From Paracoccaceae bacterium (GTDB taxonomy: Bacteria > Pseudomonadota > Alphaproteobacteria > Rhizobiales > Stappiaceae): DNA of 64,000 bases. The stretch covers positions 1 through 64,000 of the forward strand of contig PARB01000106.1 in the NCBI GenBank assembly GCA_002709505.1, given 5' to 3'. A program made the position numbers and the translations under genes. How positions within the stretch are numbered: the first letter of the stretch is position 1; each line of letters opens with the position of its first letter. The notes under the pieces were generated by a model. That model worked only from the letters and a program-made list of their open reading frames with translations, did not search any database and had not been told where the DNA came from. Of this stretch, positions 27,624 to 36,239 are shown piece by piece.

Positions 27624-27685
27624 TGTTGCACCGCGCCTGTTGCGTGCCTGTTGCGCGCCACGGTGCAACAGTGTTGCACGCAACA
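27624..27685. promoter_or_regulatory. Cluster of six TGTTGC half-sites (enhancer for the AcoR-like activator)
   Basis: TGTTGC or its complement occurs at 27624, 27638, 27649, 27665, 27672 and 27680. Two of them make the perfect palindrome TGCAACA-G-TGTTGCA at 27664-27678. The cluster is centred about 115-130 bp upstream of the sigma-54 promoter, the usual enhancer distance. Confidence 0.65.
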
Positions 27686-27785
27686 GACCGGCCGGCGGCA
27701 TCGCCACAGGTTCCGCCCCGGCGCTTTGCGTTTTCTCCCGATGTTTCAATCCCCTCGCCGGGGATGCGACCGGTCCCGGCGCGAC

Positions 27786-27801
27786 TGGCACGCGCCTTGC
27801 G
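27786..27801 (+). promoter_or_regulatory. Sigma-54 (-24/-12) promoter
   Basis: TGGCACG-CGCC-TTGCG, a near-perfect match to the TGGCACG-N4-TTGC consensus. It lies 81 nt before the monooxygenase start and downstream of the activator's palindromes. rpoN is encoded at 41925-43493 in this window. Confidence 0.8.
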
Positions 27802-27881
27802 ATCCCGCGAACGACGGATGCGGGCCGGAGGAGGCCGCGCCATCCGCGCATCATGTGAAAAATCCCATGGGAGGGAACCGA

Positions 27882-29681
27882 ATGCTCGATACATCGCCGA
27901 ACGCCAAGGCCCAGGGCGCGCTGTCTTCGCTGGACGAGGCGCTGGCTGCCCACGACATCGAACGGGCCGTGGCGCTGTTTCAGGACGATTGCTACTGGCG
28001 CGATCTCGTCACCTTCACCTGGAACATCAAGACGATGGAAGGAAAGGACCAGATCCGGGAGATGCTGTCGTCGCAGCTTTCGACGACCAAGCCGTCGTTC
28101 TGGCAGCTTGCCGACGGAGAGGACGCCAGCGAGGATGACGGCGTGGTCACCGCCTGGATCACCTTCGAGACGGATGTCGCGCGCGGCTTCGGCCTGATGC
28201 GGCTGAAGGACGGGCTGATCTGGACGCTTCTGACCTCGATGACCGAACTGAAGGGCCACGAGGAGCCGCTCGGCTTCGAACGTCCGCTCGGCGCGCGACA
28301 CGGCGCCGCGAAGAACACCAAGACCTGGGCGGAGGCGCGCGAGGAGGAGTTGCGCACGCTCGGCTTCGAGAAGCAGCCGCATACGGTGATCATCGGCGGC
28401 GGACAGGGCGGCATCGCGCTCGGCGCGCGGCTGCGCCAGCTCGGCGTGCCGACCATCATCATCGAGAAGAACCCGCGCGCCGGCGACAGCTGGCGCAACC
28501 GCTACAAGTCGCTCTGCCTGCACGATCCGGTCTGGTACGACCACCTGCCCTATCTGCCGTTCCCGCCGAACTGGCCGGTGTTCGCGCCCAAGGACAAGAT
28601 CGGCGATTGGCTGGAGATGTACACACGCATCATGGAGCTGAACTACTGGTCGTCGACCACCGCCAAATCCGCCCGTTACGACGAGAAGGCCGGCGAATGG
28701 ATCGTGACGGTGGAGCGCGACGGCAAGGAGATCGTGCTGCGGCCGAAGGAGCTGGTGCTGGCGACCGGCATGTCCGGCAAGGCCAATGTGCCCAATTTCC
28801 CCGGCATGGACCGCTTCAAGGGCGACCAGCACCATTCCTCAAAACACCCCGGTCCGGATGCCTATCGCGGCAAGAAGGCCGTTGTGATCGGCTCGAACAA
28901 TTCCGCCCATGACATTTGCGCGGCGCTTTGGGAACACGACTGCGACGTCACCATGGTGCAGCGTTCCTCCACCCACATCGTGAAGTCGGACACGCTGATG
29001 GATGTGGGGCTCGGCGGGCTTTACTCCGAACAGGCGGTGGCCAATGGCGTGACCACGCAGAAGGCGGACATGATCTTCGCCTCGCTGCCCTACCGGATCA
29101 TGCATGAGTTCCAGATCCCGCTCTACGAGGAGATGAAGAAACGCGACGCCGATTTCTACGAAGGGCTTGAGAAGGCCGGGTTCCAGCTCGACTGGGGCGC
29201 CGACGGCTCGGGCCTCTTCATGAAGTATCTCAGGCGTGGCTCGGGCTACTATATCGATGTCGGCGCCAGCCAGCTGATCATCGACGGCGAGATCAAGCTC
29301 AAGGCCGGACAGGTCAGCGAGATCACCGAGACGGGCGTCAAGCTCGACGATGGGACGGAGCTGCCGGCCGATCTCATCGTCTATGCCACCGGCTATGGCT
29401 CGATGAACGGCTGGGCCGCCGACCTCATCAGCCAGGAGGTCGCGGACACAGTCGGCAAGTGTTGGGGGCTCGGCTCCGACACGCCGAAGGACCCGGGACC
29501 CTGGGAAGGCGAACAGCGCAACATGTGGAAGCCGACACAGGTGCAATCGCTGTGGTTCCACGGCGGCAACCTGCACCAGTCGCGGCACTATTCGCTCTAT
29601 CTGGCGCTGCAGCTCAAGGCGCGGAAGGAGGGCATCCCGACGCCCGTCTACGGGTTGCAGGAGGTGCATCACAGGGGCTGA
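27882..29681 (+). CDS. FAD-dependent NAD(P)H monooxygenase with N-terminal NTF2-like domain
   Basis: 599 residues. Residues 1-135 resemble an NTF2/SnoaL-like domain (HDIERAVALFQDDCYWRDLV). From about 165 an FAD Rossmann motif (IIGGGQGGIALGARL) begins, a second dinucleotide motif (VVIGSNNSAHDI) lies near 330, and ATGYGS follows. This is the layout of single-component flavin monooxygenases (FMO/Baeyer-Villiger-like). The ATG at 27882 has GGAGGGA upstream. Its sigma-54 promoter and the activator gene immediately before it imply inducible expression by a small organic substrate that I cannot name. Confidence 0.85.
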   Translation: MLDTSPNAKAQGALSSLDEALAAHDIERAVALFQDDCYWRDLVTFTWNIKTMEGKDQIREMLSSQLSTTKPSFWQLADGEDASEDDGVVTAWITFETDVARGFGLMRLKDGLIWTLLTSMTELKGHEEPLGFERPLGARHGAAKNTKTWAEAREEELRTLGFEKQPHTVIIGGGQGGIALGARLRQLGVPTIIIEKNPRAGDSWRNRYKSLCLHDPVWYDHLPYLPFPPNWPVFAPKDKIGDWLEMYTRIMELNYWSSTTAKSARYDEKAGEWIVTVERDGKEIVLRPKELVLATGMSGKANVPNFPGMDRFKGDQHHSSKHPGPDAYRGKKAVVIGSNNSAHDICAALWEHDCDVTMVQRSSTHIVKSDTLMDVGLGGLYSEQAVANGVTTQKADMIFASLPYRIMHEFQIPLYEEMKKRDADFYEGLEKAGFQLDWGADGSGLFMKYLRRGSGYYIDVGASQLIIDGEIKLKAGQVSEITETGVKLDDGTELPADLIVYATGYGSMNGWAADLISQEVADTVGKCWGLGSDTPKDPGPWEGEQRNMWKPTQVQSLWFHGGNLHQSRHYSLYLALQLKARKEGIPTPVYGLQEVHHRG

Positions 29682-29706
29682 TGCCTGTTCCGCTCAGAAA
29701 CGACGA

Positions 29707-29741
29707 CGGGCGCGGGGAGATCTCCCCGCGCCCGTTTTTTT
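29707..29741 (+). terminator. Intrinsic terminator of the monooxygenase gene
   Basis: A 14-bp perfect palindrome (29707-29734, centre GATC) is followed by seven T residues. It is among the strongest terminators in the window and acts on the plus strand, 25 bp after the stop. Confidence 0.9.
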
Positions 29742-29758
29742 GTGTAGATGCGTGAAGG

Positions 29759-32209
29759 TTACGCCGCTTCTTCCCGATGGAGCGCGGAGGCCGGGGCAGA
29801 AACATCCGTCCAGTCCTCGAAGGCGAGATCGCCGGCGTAGCGCGCCGCGATCCGGCCCTTGCCATCCATCACGAAGAGCGAGACCCAGCCGCTGTCGAGC
29901 AGCTGCCTGACACCGTCGTTTCGGGCAATCACATCGCGGATCGCTTCCTGCGGCGCCTCGATCACCACCGACAGCCGCCGCGGGGCATGGGCTTCCCTCT
30001 CGCCGTCGTGCAGCGACTGGAAGGGCAGGCCGACCCTGAGATCGCCGCCGCCGCCTTCCAAAACGCCGATGCCGCCGACGACATTATGCAGCACCTTGTT
30101 GCCGGAGCCGAAGACCTGCTGGTCGACGCTGGAGCCGTAGTACTGGAGGTTGATCCAGCTCGCGACCACCATCGGCGCGGTCATCACCACCTCGAGCACG
30201 CCGAAACCCTCGTCGGCTCTCCAGTCGTAGGTGTGCAGGAAGGCCCGCCCGCCGAGGTCGACCTTCGCCGTACGCGCGCGGGGTGCTGCGATGAAGGCGG
30301 AACAGCCGGCAAGCCCCCACTCGGGCCGCACCTGCGCCCAGTCCGCCGCCCGCGCCGCGATGTCCGTCTCGCTGGCACCGGCGATCCGGAGCGCCCGCTC
30401 CGCCCGCGTCAGCCGGCCCGCAGCCTGCAGGGCCTCGGCGAGCTTCGCAAGATCCTCCGCGTGAGAGGCCGGCACGGTCGCGGCATCGAGGATCGCGACC
30501 TCGTCGGTCGTGGTGTCATGCAGACCGGCGACGAAGAGCGTGTCCTGAGGGATCGCGATGCCGCGCCCGACAAGGGCTGCCCGCACCTCAGGGTCGTTCA
30601 GGACGGCGGCGGCGACCCGCGCGTTGGCCTCGCCCGACTGGCCGCCGCAGGCGCCGCAATCGAGCCCGTGGGCATGGGGATTGTTGCGGCTGGTCGCGCC
30701 ATGGCCGACGAGGAAGACGATCCGTGCGAACCCGTCGGTCAGCGACATGCCCCGCAGCGCGCCTTCGGCGGCCGCGATGCGCTGCTCCAGCGGCAGGCCG
30801 GTCGCCTCTCCCGCTGCGGTCGACGGCACAAGCGCCGGCGGCGCGGCGGCGAGCTTTGAGTCCAACCGCTTGCCAAGCGCAAAGCCATCGGCCGCGAGCT
30901 TGCCGAGATAGCCGAGCCCCGCCGTCTCGACGAAGGCGAAGGAGGACACGGCGGCAAGCTTGAACGCCGCCCAGGCTGAGGCCATCCGCTTCGTCAGCGC
31001 CGCTCTTTCGGCGACGTCCTTTGAGGGAACCGCCTCGCAGACGAAGGCCTGCGGCGCCAGAAGCACGGGGCAGCGCGCGCTGCGCGCCTCCTCGCCCGCC
31101 CCCTTGTAGGCGATGGCAAAGCCGAAGAAGCCGGCAAAGCCCAGCGTTTCGACCTGCGGCGCAACGCTTTCCAGCGACCGCCGGTAGACCTCGGAGCGCA
31201 CGTCGATGCAAAAGACCGCCTGAACATCCGGGCCTGGCGTGGCGATATCCGTTGCATCGGCACTCGCCGCCGACCCGGCCTCCAGATCCCGCGCCAGCCG
31301 ACGCGCGTCGGCCCGCTCCAGCGCCGTCTGCAACAGGCAATCGAGCTGCAGCGCGCGCGCCGCCTGGTCGCTTTGCGCATAGGCAGCGGCCGCCGTCTGG
31401 CATGCCTCAAGCAAGGCGGAATTCTCCGCATTCGCCCGCAGCACCGCGAGGTCATACGCAAGCCGGATGGCAAGAAGCTGCAAGGGGGTATCGTCGCTCC
31501 TGCCCTCAAGCCCCGCCTGCCAGGCGGCGTGCCGGGCATAGGCCGCCCAGCCGCCGACGCTCATCATGAGCCGGTGGAAATAGAGCTCCAGCGCCTCGCC
31601 CTGAAGGCCAAGCTCGTCGGCGGCTTCCTCGACAAGCGCCGCCGCCGTCTCCGGCAGGGCGGCGAACTGCGCCCGCAAGCCGGTGAGGCCGGCAGCATCC
31701 GGCGTCCGGTCGATCCGCGCATCCATCAACCAGCCGGCGTAGAGACCATCGACGGGCCGCGCCCAGGCCGCCTGTCCGGCATCGAAGACGCTGGCCGCAT
31801 GCGCGGAGATCCGCTCGACGACAAGGTCGCTCCAGGCACGCCCGTCGGCCTCGCCGGCAAGATCGACCAGCGTCGGCAGCGGCTGGACGTCGGTCTCGGG
31901 CAGGTCGCGTGCCAACCCGATCAGCGCCGCGGCGTCCTTGGGCAGATCCCCGCCATGCATCGCGGCACGGGCGGCGAGAAGATCCTCCGGCGCGATCTCG
32001 CCGGCCTCGAGCGCGGCGAGGTAGACGCTGCGCGGCTGCAGGGTCCGGGCGCCGGCAACCCGAGCCAGCCGCTGTGCCGCCTGCGGCAGCGAAAGGTCGG
32101 CCATCCCGAGATAGGGATTGACGGCGACGAAGGCTTGCAGCGGCCACACGGGTGCGACACGGGCGCAGGCGGCTTCGGCAACAACAAGGGCTTTGGTCTG
32201 AGCGGTCAT
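29759..32209 (-). CDS. dabA: DabA, inorganic-carbon uptake subunit (DUF2309/UPF0753)
   Basis: 816 residues. DabA is a cytoplasmic zinc protein distantly related to beta-carbonic anhydrases that, with the membrane subunit DabB, accumulates inorganic carbon. The four expected zinc-site residues are in place: Cys334 and Asp336 in FCIDVRSE, His503 in VGHGATS and Cys518 in LDCGACGG. The ATG at 32209 starts MTAQTK; an upstream in-frame ATG would overlap dabB and add a low-complexity stretch. It follows dabB after 10 bp, so the two form an operon, with a LysR gene divergent. Confidence 0.9.
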   Translation of the reverse strand: MTAQTKALVVAEAACARVAPVWPLQAFVAVNPYLGMADLSLPQAAQRLARVAGARTLQPRSVYLAALEAGEIAPEDLLAARAAMHGGDLPKDAAALIGLARDLPETDVQPLPTLVDLAGEADGRAWSDLVVERISAHAASVFDAGQAAWARPVDGLYAGWLMDARIDRTPDAAGLTGLRAQFAALPETAAALVEEAADELGLQGEALELYFHRLMMSVGGWAAYARHAAWQAGLEGRSDDTPLQLLAIRLAYDLAVLRANAENSALLEACQTAAAAYAQSDQAARALQLDCLLQTALERADARRLARDLEAGSAASADATDIATPGPDVQAVFCIDVRSEVYRRSLESVAPQVETLGFAGFFGFAIAYKGAGEEARSARCPVLLAPQAFVCEAVPSKDVAERAALTKRMASAWAAFKLAAVSSFAFVETAGLGYLGKLAADGFALGKRLDSKLAAAPPALVPSTAAGEATGLPLEQRIAAAEGALRGMSLTDGFARIVFLVGHGATSRNNPHAHGLDCGACGGQSGEANARVAAAVLNDPEVRAALVGRGIAIPQDTLFVAGLHDTTTDEVAILDAATVPASHAEDLAKLAEALQAAGRLTRAERALRIAGASETDIAARAADWAQVRPEWGLAGCSAFIAAPRARTAKVDLGGRAFLHTYDWRADEGFGVLEVVMTAPMVVASWINLQYYGSSVDQQVFGSGNKVLHNVVGGIGVLEGGGGDLRVGLPFQSLHDGEREAHAPRRLSVVIEAPQEAIRDVIARNDGVRQLLDSGWVSLFVMDGKGRIAARYAGDLAFEDWTDVSAPASALHREEAA

Positions 32210-32219
32210 TGTTCGATCC

Positions 32220-33860
32220 TCATGCTTTGCTGTGGCCGGAGGCGGTGTAGGCGCCGGCGAGACGGTTGAAGAGCGTGTTGACGTAGAGGCCGTTTGCAAG
32301 ATGAACGCGGGCAGCGCGCCAGGCGGGCGAGGCGGCGCGCGCCGGCTCGACCATCTGGAACACCGTCACGACGCCGAAGGAGACGACCGCCAGCAGCATG
32401 ACGGCGATCCCGGCCGCATCCGCAGCCGGCGGCGGCGGCAGCACCCCGGCATAGAGCGTCTGCGCCAGGGCATGCAGCGCGAGATAGGCGAGAGTGACGG
32501 CGGCGGAGACCGCAAGCAGCCGGGCGAGCGGCAGCGACGGGACGGTGGCCGCGTCGCCGGCCGCGACTTCGGCGTCCTGCGGGCCGGCGTGCACCAGCAT
32601 CAGGGTCAGGCCGAAGACCAGGATCGCACCCAGCGCAATCGCCTGGGGCGAGGCGGCTGCAGTGCCGGCGGCGGTGTCGGCGAAGATCGCCCCCAGAAGC
32701 GCCGAGAAGCCGAGCGAGAGCGCCACGGCGACGGCGAGCGCAAGCCCGCCGGCAAGGGCGATCCGGCCCGGCGCGGGCGAGAGCCTGGCGAGCGCCCGGG
32801 TCTCGCCGACCGTCTCGGCGGCGCTGCCGGCGGAAAGGAAGGCATGCGCCTTGTAGAGCGAATGGGCGACCAGATGCAGGGTGGCAAGCGCGAAGAGGCC
32901 GAGCCCGCATTGCAGCAGCATGAAGCCCATCTGCGCCACCGTCGACCAGGCGAGCGACACCTTCACGCTCGTCTGGGTCAGCATCACCACGGCGCCGAAG
33001 AGCGCGGTGAAGCCGCCGACGATCGCAAGCAGATGCAGCGACGGCGTGAACAGCATCAGGACATCTGCAAAGCGGATCGCGAGGAACCCGCCGGCGTTGA
33101 TGATGCCGGCATGCAGCAGCGCGGAGACCGGCGTCGGCGTGTCCATTACCTCCGGCAGCCAGCCGTGTGTCGGGAAGGCCGCCGACTTGACCAGCGCGGC
33201 AAGCGCGATCAGCACCGCTGCGAAGCCGACACCGGCGGGCGCGGCCTCCATCCCTGCGGCCGCCCCGAGGATCGTGGCGATGTCGGTCGTGCCGAAGGCG
33301 AGCGTCAGCGGCACCAGCGCCGCGATCAGCAGCACGTCGCCGAGCCGGGCGGCGATGAACTTCTTGCGCGCTGCGATCGCCGCCCGCCGCCTGTCGCCGT
33401 AAAACACCAGAAGCCCGTGCAGCGCGAGGCTGGTCGCGATCCAGGCCATGGCGAGCTGGACGGTGTTTCCGCTGGTCACCAGCAGCATCACGGCGGCGAG
33501 CGTCAGGCAGAGCCGGCCCATGAAGAGGCCCTGGCGGGCGTCGCCGTCGAGATAGGTGGCGCTGAAGCGGATCACGACGACGCCGACGAGGGCAACCAGG
33601 CCCAGCATGGTGACGCTCAAGGCATCGAGCCGGACGGACAGGCCGATGCCGGCGGTGCCGACCAGCGGCGACGTCGCTGCTCCGGTGGCAATCAGGACCA
33701 TGACCGAGAGAAGGGCCGCGCCCAGCGCGACCAGCGAGGCAATGCCGGCGGCGGACAGCGCCCGGGCCGGGCGCAGGCCGGGCTCTGTGCGCGCGACAGC
33801 GGCCGCGGCCAGAAGCGCAAGCGGCGCGGCAAGGGGAAGAAAAGCCAGGAACTGGGTCAT
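32220..33860 (-). CDS. dabB: DabB, membrane subunit of inorganic-carbon pump (NuoL/MrpA-like)
   Basis: 546 residues, about 14-16 membrane segments, related to proton-conducting NuoL/MrpA subunits. Recognisable motifs include TPTPVSALLHAGIINAGGFL and SLAWSTVAQMGFMLLQCGLG, with the Lys in LVKSAAFPTHGWLPE of the proton path. The ATG at 33860 has GGAGG at correct spacing. Next to dabA it can be assigned as DabB rather than a Complex I or Mrp subunit: no other nuo or mrp gene is present. Proton flow is thought to energise CO2 hydration by DabA. Confidence 0.9.
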   Translation of the reverse strand: MTQFLAFLPLAAPLALLAAAAVARTEPGLRPARALSAAGIASLVALGAALLSVMVLIATGAATSPLVGTAGIGLSVRLDALSVTMLGLVALVGVVVIRFSATYLDGDARQGLFMGRLCLTLAAVMLLVTSGNTVQLAMAWIATSLALHGLLVFYGDRRRAAIAARKKFIAARLGDVLLIAALVPLTLAFGTTDIATILGAAAGMEAAPAGVGFAAVLIALAALVKSAAFPTHGWLPEVMDTPTPVSALLHAGIINAGGFLAIRFADVLMLFTPSLHLLAIVGGFTALFGAVVMLTQTSVKVSLAWSTVAQMGFMLLQCGLGLFALATLHLVAHSLYKAHAFLSAGSAAETVGETRALARLSPAPGRIALAGGLALAVAVALSLGFSALLGAIFADTAAGTAAASPQAIALGAILVFGLTLMLVHAGPQDAEVAAGDAATVPSLPLARLLAVSAAVTLAYLALHALAQTLYAGVLPPPPAADAAGIAVMLLAVVSFGVVTVFQMVEPARAASPAWRAARVHLANGLYVNTLFNRLAGAYTASGHSKA

Positions 33861-33872
33861 GTGAGCCTCCAG

Positions 33873-33942
33873 AACGATCCGTTTGCGAGGGGATAGCAGA
33901 GGCAAAACGATCTATTAAATTCATTGTCTGGATGTTATCGTT
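33873..33942. promoter_or_regulatory. Repeated AACGAT/ATCGTT half-sites in the dabB-lysR intergenic region
   Basis: AACGAT occurs at 33873-33878 and 33906-33911, and its complement ATCGTT at 33937-33942, in an AT-rich 100-bp gap between divergent genes. This arrangement suits a LysR-type regulator that controls both itself and dabBA. Confidence 0.4.
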
Positions 33943-33962
33943 CTATAAAAAGGAACGAACGA

Positions 33963-34910
33963 ATGGCGACGCTGAACTACAACCACCTGCGCTACTTCTG
34001 GGCGGTGGCGCATGAGGGCAATCTCACCCGCACCGCCGAGCGTCTGAACGTCTCGCAATCGGCCTTGTCGACGCAGATCCAGAAGCTTGAGGCGCAGGTC
34101 GGCCACGCGCTGTTCGCCCGCCGCGGCAAGCAATTGCATCTGACGGAAGCCGGGCGGATCGCGCTTGACCATGCGGATGCGATCTTCGCCACCGGCTCGG
34201 AGCTGATGGCGACGCTGACCGGAAGCAGCGCGCCGGCGCGTCAAGTCATTCGCGTCGGGGCGCTGTCGACGCTGTCGCGCAACTTTCAGGTCGCCTTCCT
34301 GAAGCCGCTGTTGTCGCGCCAGGACGTGGAGGTGGTGCTGCGCTCGGCAGGCCTTGGCGAATTGATTGCGGCCCTCGAAGCCCTGCGGCTCGACGTGATC
34401 CTGATCAACCAGCCGCCGGCGCGCGACGCGGCGACCCCCTGGATCACGCATCGTCTGGCCGAACAGCCCGTCAGCCTCGTCGGCACGCCGCATCGCACCG
34501 AACCGCACGGCGGCGATCTTGGCCGGCTGATCGACGCCAACCCGCTGATCCTGCCGCCGCTGGAGAGCAGCGTGCGCACCGGGTTCGACGCGCTTGTCGA
34601 CCGGCTGGGCCTGCGTCCGAAAATCGCCGCGGAGGTCGACGACATGGCGATGATGCGCCTGCTGGCGCGCGAGGACATGGGCCTTGCCGTGGTGCCGCCC
34701 ATCGTCGTGGAGGGTGAACTGGCCAGCGGCCGGTTGATCGAGGCGACCCGCCTTCCCGCGCTCGGCGAAACCTTCTATGCGGTGACACAGGCCCGCCGTT
34801 TTCCCAATCCCCTTGTCGCGGAGCTGCTGCGAGCGGTAGGAGACGATCCGGTCCTGCCCGCCGCGCAGGCGGGGACCGATGGCGATGGTGCCGCGACCGG
34901 GTCCGGATGA
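33963..34910 (+). CDS. LysR family transcriptional regulator (NhaR-like)
   Basis: 315 residues: N-terminal helix-turn-helix (NLTRTAERLNVSQSALSTQI) with the NhaR-type opening NYNHLRYFWAVA, then a periplasmic-binding-like effector domain from about 90. The ATG at 33963 is preceded by AAGGAACG. It is divergent from dabBA and is the obvious candidate to regulate that carbon pump. The ligand is unknown. NhaR relatives respond to sodium or pH, so an ionic signal is possible. Confidence 0.87.
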   Translation: MATLNYNHLRYFWAVAHEGNLTRTAERLNVSQSALSTQIQKLEAQVGHALFARRGKQLHLTEAGRIALDHADAIFATGSELMATLTGSSAPARQVIRVGALSTLSRNFQVAFLKPLLSRQDVEVVLRSAGLGELIAALEALRLDVILINQPPARDAATPWITHRLAEQPVSLVGTPHRTEPHGGDLGRLIDANPLILPPLESSVRTGFDALVDRLGLRPKIAAEVDDMAMMRLLAREDMGLAVVPPIVVEGELASGRLIEATRLPALGETFYAVTQARRFPNPLVAELLRAVGDDPVLPAAQAGTDGDGAATGSG

Positions 34911-34962
34911 GGGGCGCGCGTCCCCGTTTCCGCTTTGTCCGACCCTGCAGTAGGCTTGCCGC

Positions 34963-35343
34963 ATGACCCAGGATCCCTCTCCCGCCCGCGTGCGGTTGCG
35001 TCTCGTCTTCAGCCCAGATTTCGCGCTGGGGCCGGGCAAGGCCGACCTGCTGGAAGGCATTGCCGAGACCGGCTCGATCGCGGCGGCCGGCCGCCGCATG
35101 GGCATGAGCTACAAGCGGGCCTGGTCGCTGGTGGAAAGCCTCAACGCCGCTTTCGCCGCACCGCTGGTGGCGCGCAGCCGGGGCGGCGCGCGCGGTGGCG
35201 GAGCCGCGCTCACGGAGATGGGCGAGCGGGTGCTCGCCCATTATCGCTCCGCCCAGCTTAAGGCCGCCACCGTCGCGAAAGAGGACGTCGAGAGCCTGAG
35301 CCGGCTGGTCCGGATTGCCCCGCAAGACGATCAGGCGGATTGA
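34963..35343 (+). CDS. ModE-like molybdate-responsive regulator (DNA-binding domain only)
   Basis: 126 residues: a winged helix of the ModE/LysR type (DLLEGIAETGSIAAAGRRMG, SYKRAWSLVESLNAAF, LVARSRGGARGGGAALTEMG). The C-terminal molybdate-binding MOP domains of full ModE (about 260 residues) are missing, which is common in short ModE proteins of alphaproteobacteria. It sits directly before modA, with a palindrome in the 72-bp gap between them. It probably represses the modABC transporter; how it senses molybdate without MOP domains is open. Confidence 0.82.
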   Translation: MTQDPSPARVRLRLVFSPDFALGPGKADLLEGIAETGSIAAAGRRMGMSYKRAWSLVESLNAAFAAPLVARSRGGARGGGAALTEMGERVLAHYRSAQLKAATVAKEDVESLSRLVRIAPQDDQAD

Positions 35344-35362
35344 CAGGCGCCGTCGCAAGAGG

Positions 35363-35386
35363 CGATATGTTCCGTCAGACATATCG
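35363..35386. promoter_or_regulatory. Molybdate-box-like palindrome before modA
   Basis: CGATATGT and ACATATCG form a perfect 8-bp inverted repeat around an 8-bp centre, 30 bp before the modA start. This resembles the CG-(T)ATAT...ATATA-CG form of known ModE boxes. The neighbouring short ModE is the likely ligand. Confidence 0.6.
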
Positions 35387-35415
35387 ACTTGCCGCCCGTC
35401 CGGAGTCTTTTCCCA

Positions 35416-36204
35416 ATGCCCACGTCCTTGCGTCCTGCGCTCACATGCCTGTGGCTTGCGCTTGCGGTGACGCTCCTGCCGGCAAGTGCCGCCCGCGCGG
35501 AAAAGGCCGGGGCCGTCACCGTGTTTGCCGCCGCCAGCCTGAAGACGGCGCTGGACGAGGTCGCCGCGCTCTGGCGGAACGAAACGGGCGTGGAGGTCGT
35601 CGTCTCCTATGCCGGAAGTTCCGCGCTCGCCCGCCAGATCGAGGCCGGGGCGCCTGCCGATCTCTTCATTTCCGCCAATCCGGGCTGGATGGAGCGTCTG
35701 GAGGCGGCCGGACTGTTGCGCGCGGAAAGCCGGCGCGACCTTCTCACCAATGCCATCGTCCTGATCGGACACGGCCCGGATGTCGCGCCGGTGACGCTGT
35801 CGCCGGACCTCGACCTTGCCGGCCTCATCGGCGACGGACGGCTCGCCATGGCGCTGGTCGACGCGGTGCCGGCAGGGATCTACGGCAAGGCCGCGCTGGA
35901 AACGCTGGGGCTGTGGGACCAGGTCGCCGCCAAAGTGGCGCAGGCCGACAATGTCCGCGCTGCCCTTGCGCTTGTCGCCATCGGCGAGGCGCCCTTCGGC
36001 ATCGTCTATGCGACCGACGCGCTGGCAGAGGACCGGGTGAGCGTTGCCGCGCGCTTTCCAGCCGACACGCATCCGCCGATCCTCTATCTTGCGGCCCGAA
36101 CCGCCGAGAGCGCCAGTCCGAAGGCCGATGCCTTGCTGGCATTCCTGCGCGGACCGGCCGCAATGACGGTGTTCGAACGGCACGGATTTTCGCCCGCGCC
36201 CTGA
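35416..36204 (+). CDS. modA: Molybdate ABC transporter, periplasmic binding protein
   Basis: 262 residues. A cleavable signal peptide (LTCLWLALAVTLLPASAARA) is followed by the ModA pattern VFAAASLKTALDEVA, ISANPGWMERLEAAGLL and the C-terminal LYLAARTAESASPKADALLAFL. It binds molybdate or tungstate in the periplasm and hands it to ModB. I use the ATG at 35416; a TTG nine codons earlier would overlap nothing useful. It begins the modABC operon. Confidence 0.92.
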   Translation: MPTSLRPALTCLWLALAVTLLPASAARAEKAGAVTVFAAASLKTALDEVAALWRNETGVEVVVSYAGSSALARQIEAGAPADLFISANPGWMERLEAAGLLRAESRRDLLTNAIVLIGHGPDVAPVTLSPDLDLAGLIGDGRLAMALVDAVPAGIYGKAALETLGLWDQVAAKVAQADNVRAALALVAIGEAPFGIVYATDALAEDRVSVAARFPADTHPPILYLAARTAESASPKADALLAFLRGPAAMTVFERHGFSPAP

Positions 36205-36239
36205 TATTCAGGCGCGCGCCCTGGGGAGACGACGCACGC

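Noticed and set aside
25440-28835. Long minus-strand open frame opposite the activator and the monooxygenase
   Set aside because: It crosses a sigma-54 promoter and two certain genes; the product is His/Gln/Arg-rich with no domain.
32220-33860. Respiratory Complex I or Mrp antiporter subunit
   Set aside because: No other nuo or mrp gene is present and it is paired with dabA, so DabB is the better assignment.
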